Positions 5,752 to 8,491 of a stretch of DNA of 8,491 nucleotides are shown here, in pieces (position 1 is the first letter of the stretch; the number at the start of each line of letters is the position of its first letter). The DNA lies in assembly GCA_007126675.1 (NCBI GenBank), contig SLAU01000184.1, forward strand, positions 1 to 8,491, given 5' to 3'. A program made the translations under genes and the position numbers. The notes under the pieces were generated by a model. It made no database searches, was not told where the DNA came from, and worked only from the letters and a program-made list of their open reading frames with translations. This DNA is from Balneolaceae bacterium. GTDB taxonomy: Bacteria > Bacteroidota > Rhodothermia > Balneolales > Balneolaceae.

Positions 5752-8235
5752 ATGTACTATCAATCAAATCTAAAGATACTTTTTACACTTTTGTTATCGG
5801 CGTTACTTGTTTCCGGCTGTGGATTATTCAGATCAGCTGAAGATACAGCTCCTGATGCGCCCGCTGACAGAAGAGCGATGGCACCTGGCGCAAATAATGA
5901 TATAAAACCTTTCAGTGAAGTTATTAAAGATGACTTCGAAAAAGATGAAGGTTTATTCACCGTCTACAAAGATGACGATACATACTATTATGAAATTCCT
6001 GATGACGTTTTAGGACGGGAAATGCTGATGGTATCGCGTATTGCCCGCACAGCCGACGGCATCAATTATGGCGGCATGCGCAACAATAACCAGGTACTAC
6101 GCTGGGAAAAACGTGATAAAAAAATTCTGCTGCGGCGCGTTTCATTCAGCAATACGGCAAGCGACACGCTTCCGGTCTATGAAGCTGTGGTAAATTCAAA
6201 CTTCGAACCCATTATTGCTTCGTTCGATATCAAGGCATTTAATGAAGATACCACAGGAAGCATCATCGATATCTCAAACTTTTTTACTACTGATGTACCT
6301 GCAATTGGTTTACAGCAAAGCTTCAGACAGCGGTTTCAGGTTCGCCGTGTTGATGGCAACAGAACCTTCATCGAGTCAATCCGGGCATTCCCCGAAAACG
6401 TGGAAGCTCGGCATATTTTAACGTATGAAGCGGGCAGCCCCCCATCCAACTCTGATGCAAATACGATTACTCTTGAGTTTAATCACAGTATGATTTTATT
6501 GCCGGAAGACCCGATGGAACGGCGCCGGCCGGATGCAAGAGTAGGATACTTCACAGCTAATCAGGTTGATTACGGCACCGAAGAGCATCGCGCAAAACCT
6601 GTTAGTCATATTACTCGTTGGGAACTGGTTCCAAAAGATCCTGAAGCATACCTTCGCGGTGAACTTGTTGAACCGGAAGAGCCGATCATTTTCTACATTG
6701 ATCCTGCAACACCTGAAGAATGGCGTGAATGGCTGATTCAGGGAGTGGATGACTGGCAGGTTGCATTTGAAGCAGCCGGATTTAAAAATGCTATCTACGG
6801 AAAAATGGCACCCGAAGATGATCCCGATTTCAGTCTTGAGGATGTCAGGTATCCAACAATCAGGTATTTTGCATCACCCATCCAAAATGCATTCGGCCCT
6901 CATGTGCATGATCCTCGTTCCGGACAAATCATGACTTCTGCAATTGGCTGGTATCACAATGTGATGCGGCTTCTCAGAAACTGGTATTTCGTTCAAACTG
7001 CAGCAGCTAACGAAGAAGCACGGGCTGTTCAGTTCGAAGATGACGTAATGGGTGAACTGATACGTTTTGTATCAGCTCATGAAGTTGGCCACACACTTGG
7101 ATTGCCTCATAACTGGGGATCAAGTCACGCCACCCCTGTTGATTCTCTGCGGTCTCCAACCTTCACTGATAACCATGGAACAGCCGCATCTATCATGGAT
7201 TATGCAAGGTTTAATTACATTGCACAACCCGGCGACGGTGTAACCAACTTTTTCCCGAGAGTTGGGCCTTATGATAAGTGGGCAATCAAGTGGGGATACA
7301 CCTGGTTTGGTGATATGCCACTGGAACAGCAGGAAGAAATTCTACACGAATGGACCACCGAACGCGCTGATGATCCGCGATTCTTTTATGGCAGGCAAAC
7401 AGGTAACCCGATTGACCCAAGATCTCAGCGTGAAGCTCTGGGCGACGATAACATGAGAGCCAGCCACTATGGATTAGCAAATCTTCAGGAAATTACCGAC
7501 AATCTGATTGAGTGGACACGCCAGGATGGCGAAGACTTCTCAGAACTTGATGAACTATATGGCCAGATTCTTGTGCAGTGGAACCGCTACATGGGGCACG
7601 TTGCTTTAAATATTGGCGGTGTGTTCGAAAATCATAAAACGTATGACCAGGAAGGTGTGGTTTATGAGGCTGTTCCAAAAGCACAACAAAAAGAAGCGAT
7701 GGAATTCCTGAAAACACACGCATTCAGTGATCCTTCATGGATTGTGAACAGTGAAATTCTTGATCGTGTAAATCAATCGGATTTTGTGGATAGTATGCGC
7801 GGCCGTCAGGTAAGTGTGCTGAATACCCTGTTAGATCCGCAGCGAATTGCACGACTGATCGAATATGAAGTTCGCTCAAATGATGAAGTTTATTCACCTT
7901 ATGAGTTCATGGATGATGTCCGTGAAGCGATCTGGACAGAACTAAACTCATCATCTGCAATCAGTGTGTACAGAAGAAACCTTCAGCGTGCGTATGTGGA
8001 GCGAATGGAGTTTTTAATGACAGAAGAGGTACAAACCGTACCGGCTCAGTGGAGGCAGTTTCTGGGATGGACTCAGATCAACGTGAGCCAGTCAGATATT
8101 CGCGCAATGGTTCGTGAGCAGCTCGAAATTATTCAGCGTGATACTGAAAGAGCTAAAAATCGAATTTCAGACCGTGCAACACTTGCGCATCTGAATGATA
8201 TTGAACGAAGAATTGAAAATGTGCTGGATCCTTAA
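5752..8235 (+). CDS. Zinc-dependent metalloprotease lipoprotein (DUF5118/DUF5117/DUF4953 type met-zincin)
   Basis: A predicted envelope zinc protease of 827 residues, near the usual size of its family. A lipoprotein signal ends in the lipobox LVSGC (Cys23). A short Pro/Ala/Asp-rich linker follows, then a DUF5118-like segment (about 52-100: KPFSEVIKDDF, GLFTVYKDDDTYYYEIP). A DUF5117-like region follows to about 290. The catalytic met-zincin domain contains the complete zinc site HEVGHTLGLPH (443-453), with ligands H443, H447 and H453 and catalytic E444. The Met-turn is SIMDY (480-484, Met482). The C-terminal 250 or so residues are helical and charged, in the DUF4953 region. Substrates of this family are poorly known. 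The ATG at 5752 directly precedes the signal peptide, follows an A-rich leader lacking a Shine-Dalgarno motif, and lies 190 bp from the divergent hydrolase. The gene appears monocistronic and ends at a strong terminator. Confidence 0.93.
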   Translation: MYYQSNLKILFTLLLSALLVSGCGLFRSAEDTAPDAPADRRAMAPGANNDIKPFSEVIKDDFEKDEGLFTVYKDDDTYYYEIPDDVLGREMLMVSRIARTADGINYGGMRNNNQVLRWEKRDKKILLRRVSFSNTASDTLPVYEAVVNSNFEPIIASFDIKAFNEDTTGSIIDISNFFTTDVPAIGLQQSFRQRFQVRRVDGNRTFIESIRAFPENVEARHILTYEAGSPPSNSDANTITLEFNHSMILLPEDPMERRRPDARVGYFTANQVDYGTEEHRAKPVSHITRWELVPKDPEAYLRGELVEPEEPIIFYIDPATPEEWREWLIQGVDDWQVAFEAAGFKNAIYGKMAPEDDPDFSLEDVRYPTIRYFASPIQNAFGPHVHDPRSGQIMTSAIGWYHNVMRLLRNWYFVQTAAANEEARAVQFEDDVMGELIRFVSAHEVGHTLGLPHNWGSSHATPVDSLRSPTFTDNHGTAASIMDYARFNYIAQPGDGVTNFFPRVGPYDKWAIKWGYTWFGDMPLEQQEEILHEWTTERADDPRFFYGRQTGNPIDPRSQREALGDDNMRASHYGLANLQEITDNLIEWTRQDGEDFSELDELYGQILVQWNRYMGHVALNIGGVFENHKTYDQEGVVYEAVPKAQQKEAMEFLKTHAFSDPSWIVNSEILDRVNQSDFVDSMRGRQVSVLNTLLDPQRIARLIEYEVRSNDEVYSPYEFMDDVREAIWTELNSSSAISVYRRNLQRAYVERMEFLMTEEVQTVPAQWRQFLGWTQINVSQSDIRAMVREQLEIIQRDTERAKNRISDRATLAHLNDIERRIENVLDP

Positions 8236-8262
8236 AGATTCATCTTTTTATCATTAACAAAG

Positions 8263-8294
8263 AAAAAGCCACGCATTTTTGCGTGGCTTTTTTT
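8263..8294. terminator. Bidirectional intrinsic terminator
   Basis: A 13-bp perfect stem is formed by AAAAAGCCACGCA (8263-8275) and TGCGTGGCTTTTT (8280-8292) with a 4-base T loop. It ends in seven T on the plus strand, and the complementary A-run gives a U-tract on the minus strand too. It lies 27 bases after the metalloprotease stop and about 25 bases beyond the stop of the convergent FAS1 gene, so it can serve both. Confidence 0.93.
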
Positions 8295-8318
8295 ATTGAG
8301 TCTGACTTTTTTAAAGAA

Positions 8319-8491
8319 TCAGTAACCGGATGATTCTTGCTCCATATTTGGCAGTATAACACTGTCAATCACATGAACAACACCATTTGTTGCTTCCACA
8401 TCCGCTTGAGCTACGGATGCATCATCAATCCGAACTCCATAATCACTGACAGAAATAGACACTTCGCTTCCCTGCACAGTTTCAGCGGTCA
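8319..8491 (-). CDS. Fasciclin (FAS1) domain protein, C-terminal end (cut by window edge)
   Basis: Only the last 56 residues are present. They read as the C-terminal part of a FAS1 domain: TVQGSEVSISVSDYGVRID (residues 4-22 of the visible part), then a short turn, then DVEATNGVVHVIDSVILP (30-47), which matches the conserved H2-type motif NGVIHVIDxVLLP of fasciclin domains. A short polar tail ends in SSGY before TGA (8319-8321). FAS1 proteins in bacteria are usually secreted or lipid-anchored and linked to adhesion; the export signal would lie outside the window. The gene converges on the metalloprotease gene and shares its terminator. Confidence 0.9.
   Translation of the reverse strand, partial: TAETVQGSEVSISVSDYGVRIDDASVAQADVEATNGVVHVIDSVILPNMEQESSGY

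Noticed and set aside
7262..7723. Short alternative frames inside the metalloprotease gene
   Set aside because: They are shadows of the conserved catalytic region in other frames, without independent support.

Overview
The window looks like chromosomal DNA from a Bacteroidota-related bacterium, most plausibly of the Balneolota/Balneolaceae type. This is inferred from several features. A perfect Bacteroidota-type -7 promoter element (TATCTTTG) lies upstream of glyS. Shine-Dalgarno motifs are absent and leaders are A/T-rich ahead of the genes. A large DUF5117/DUF4953-type zinc metalloprotease lipoprotein, typical of these phyla, is present. Species cannot be named from the sequence alone.

Layout. 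Positions 1-383 (minus) hold the 5' part of an archaeal/fungal-type aspartate-semialdehyde dehydrogenase gene (asd), cut by the window edge. A 290-bp divergent intergenic region with two hairpins and a promoter separates it from glyS (674-2131, plus), a complete dimeric-type glycyl-tRNA synthetase. Between glyS and a convergent secreted alpha/beta hydrolase (2755-4131, minus) sits a compact 622-bp cassette (2133-2754): an AT-rich DUF559 endonuclease-like gene bounded by two near-identical hairpin repeats in inverted orientation. The outer edges of the repeats lie within 0-1 base of the stop codons of both flanking genes, and the right-hand repeat encodes the last residues of the DUF559 protein. 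This is the most unusual structure in the window.

Upstream of the secreted hydrolase on the minus strand come an intrinsic terminator, a Cu/Zn superoxide dismutase lipoprotein gene (sodC, 4213-4758) and, 44 bp further, a cytoplasmic alpha/beta hydrolase (4803-5561) resembling the hydrolase half of hydrolase-OsmC fusion proteins. The last two probably form a stress-related operon. A 190-bp divergent region with an operator-like dyad (5615-5637) separates them from an 827-residue met-zincin lipoprotein (5752-8235, plus). A bidirectional terminator (8263-8292) closes that gene and also the convergent gene entering from the right edge, the C-terminal end of a fasciclin (FAS1) domain protein (8319-8491, minus).

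Functionally the window mixes housekeeping genes (asd, glyS) with envelope and stress genes (secreted hydrolase, SodC, metalloprotease lipoprotein, FAS1 protein), plus one probable repeat-borne insertion. No tRNA, rRNA, CRISPR array or transposase gene was seen.
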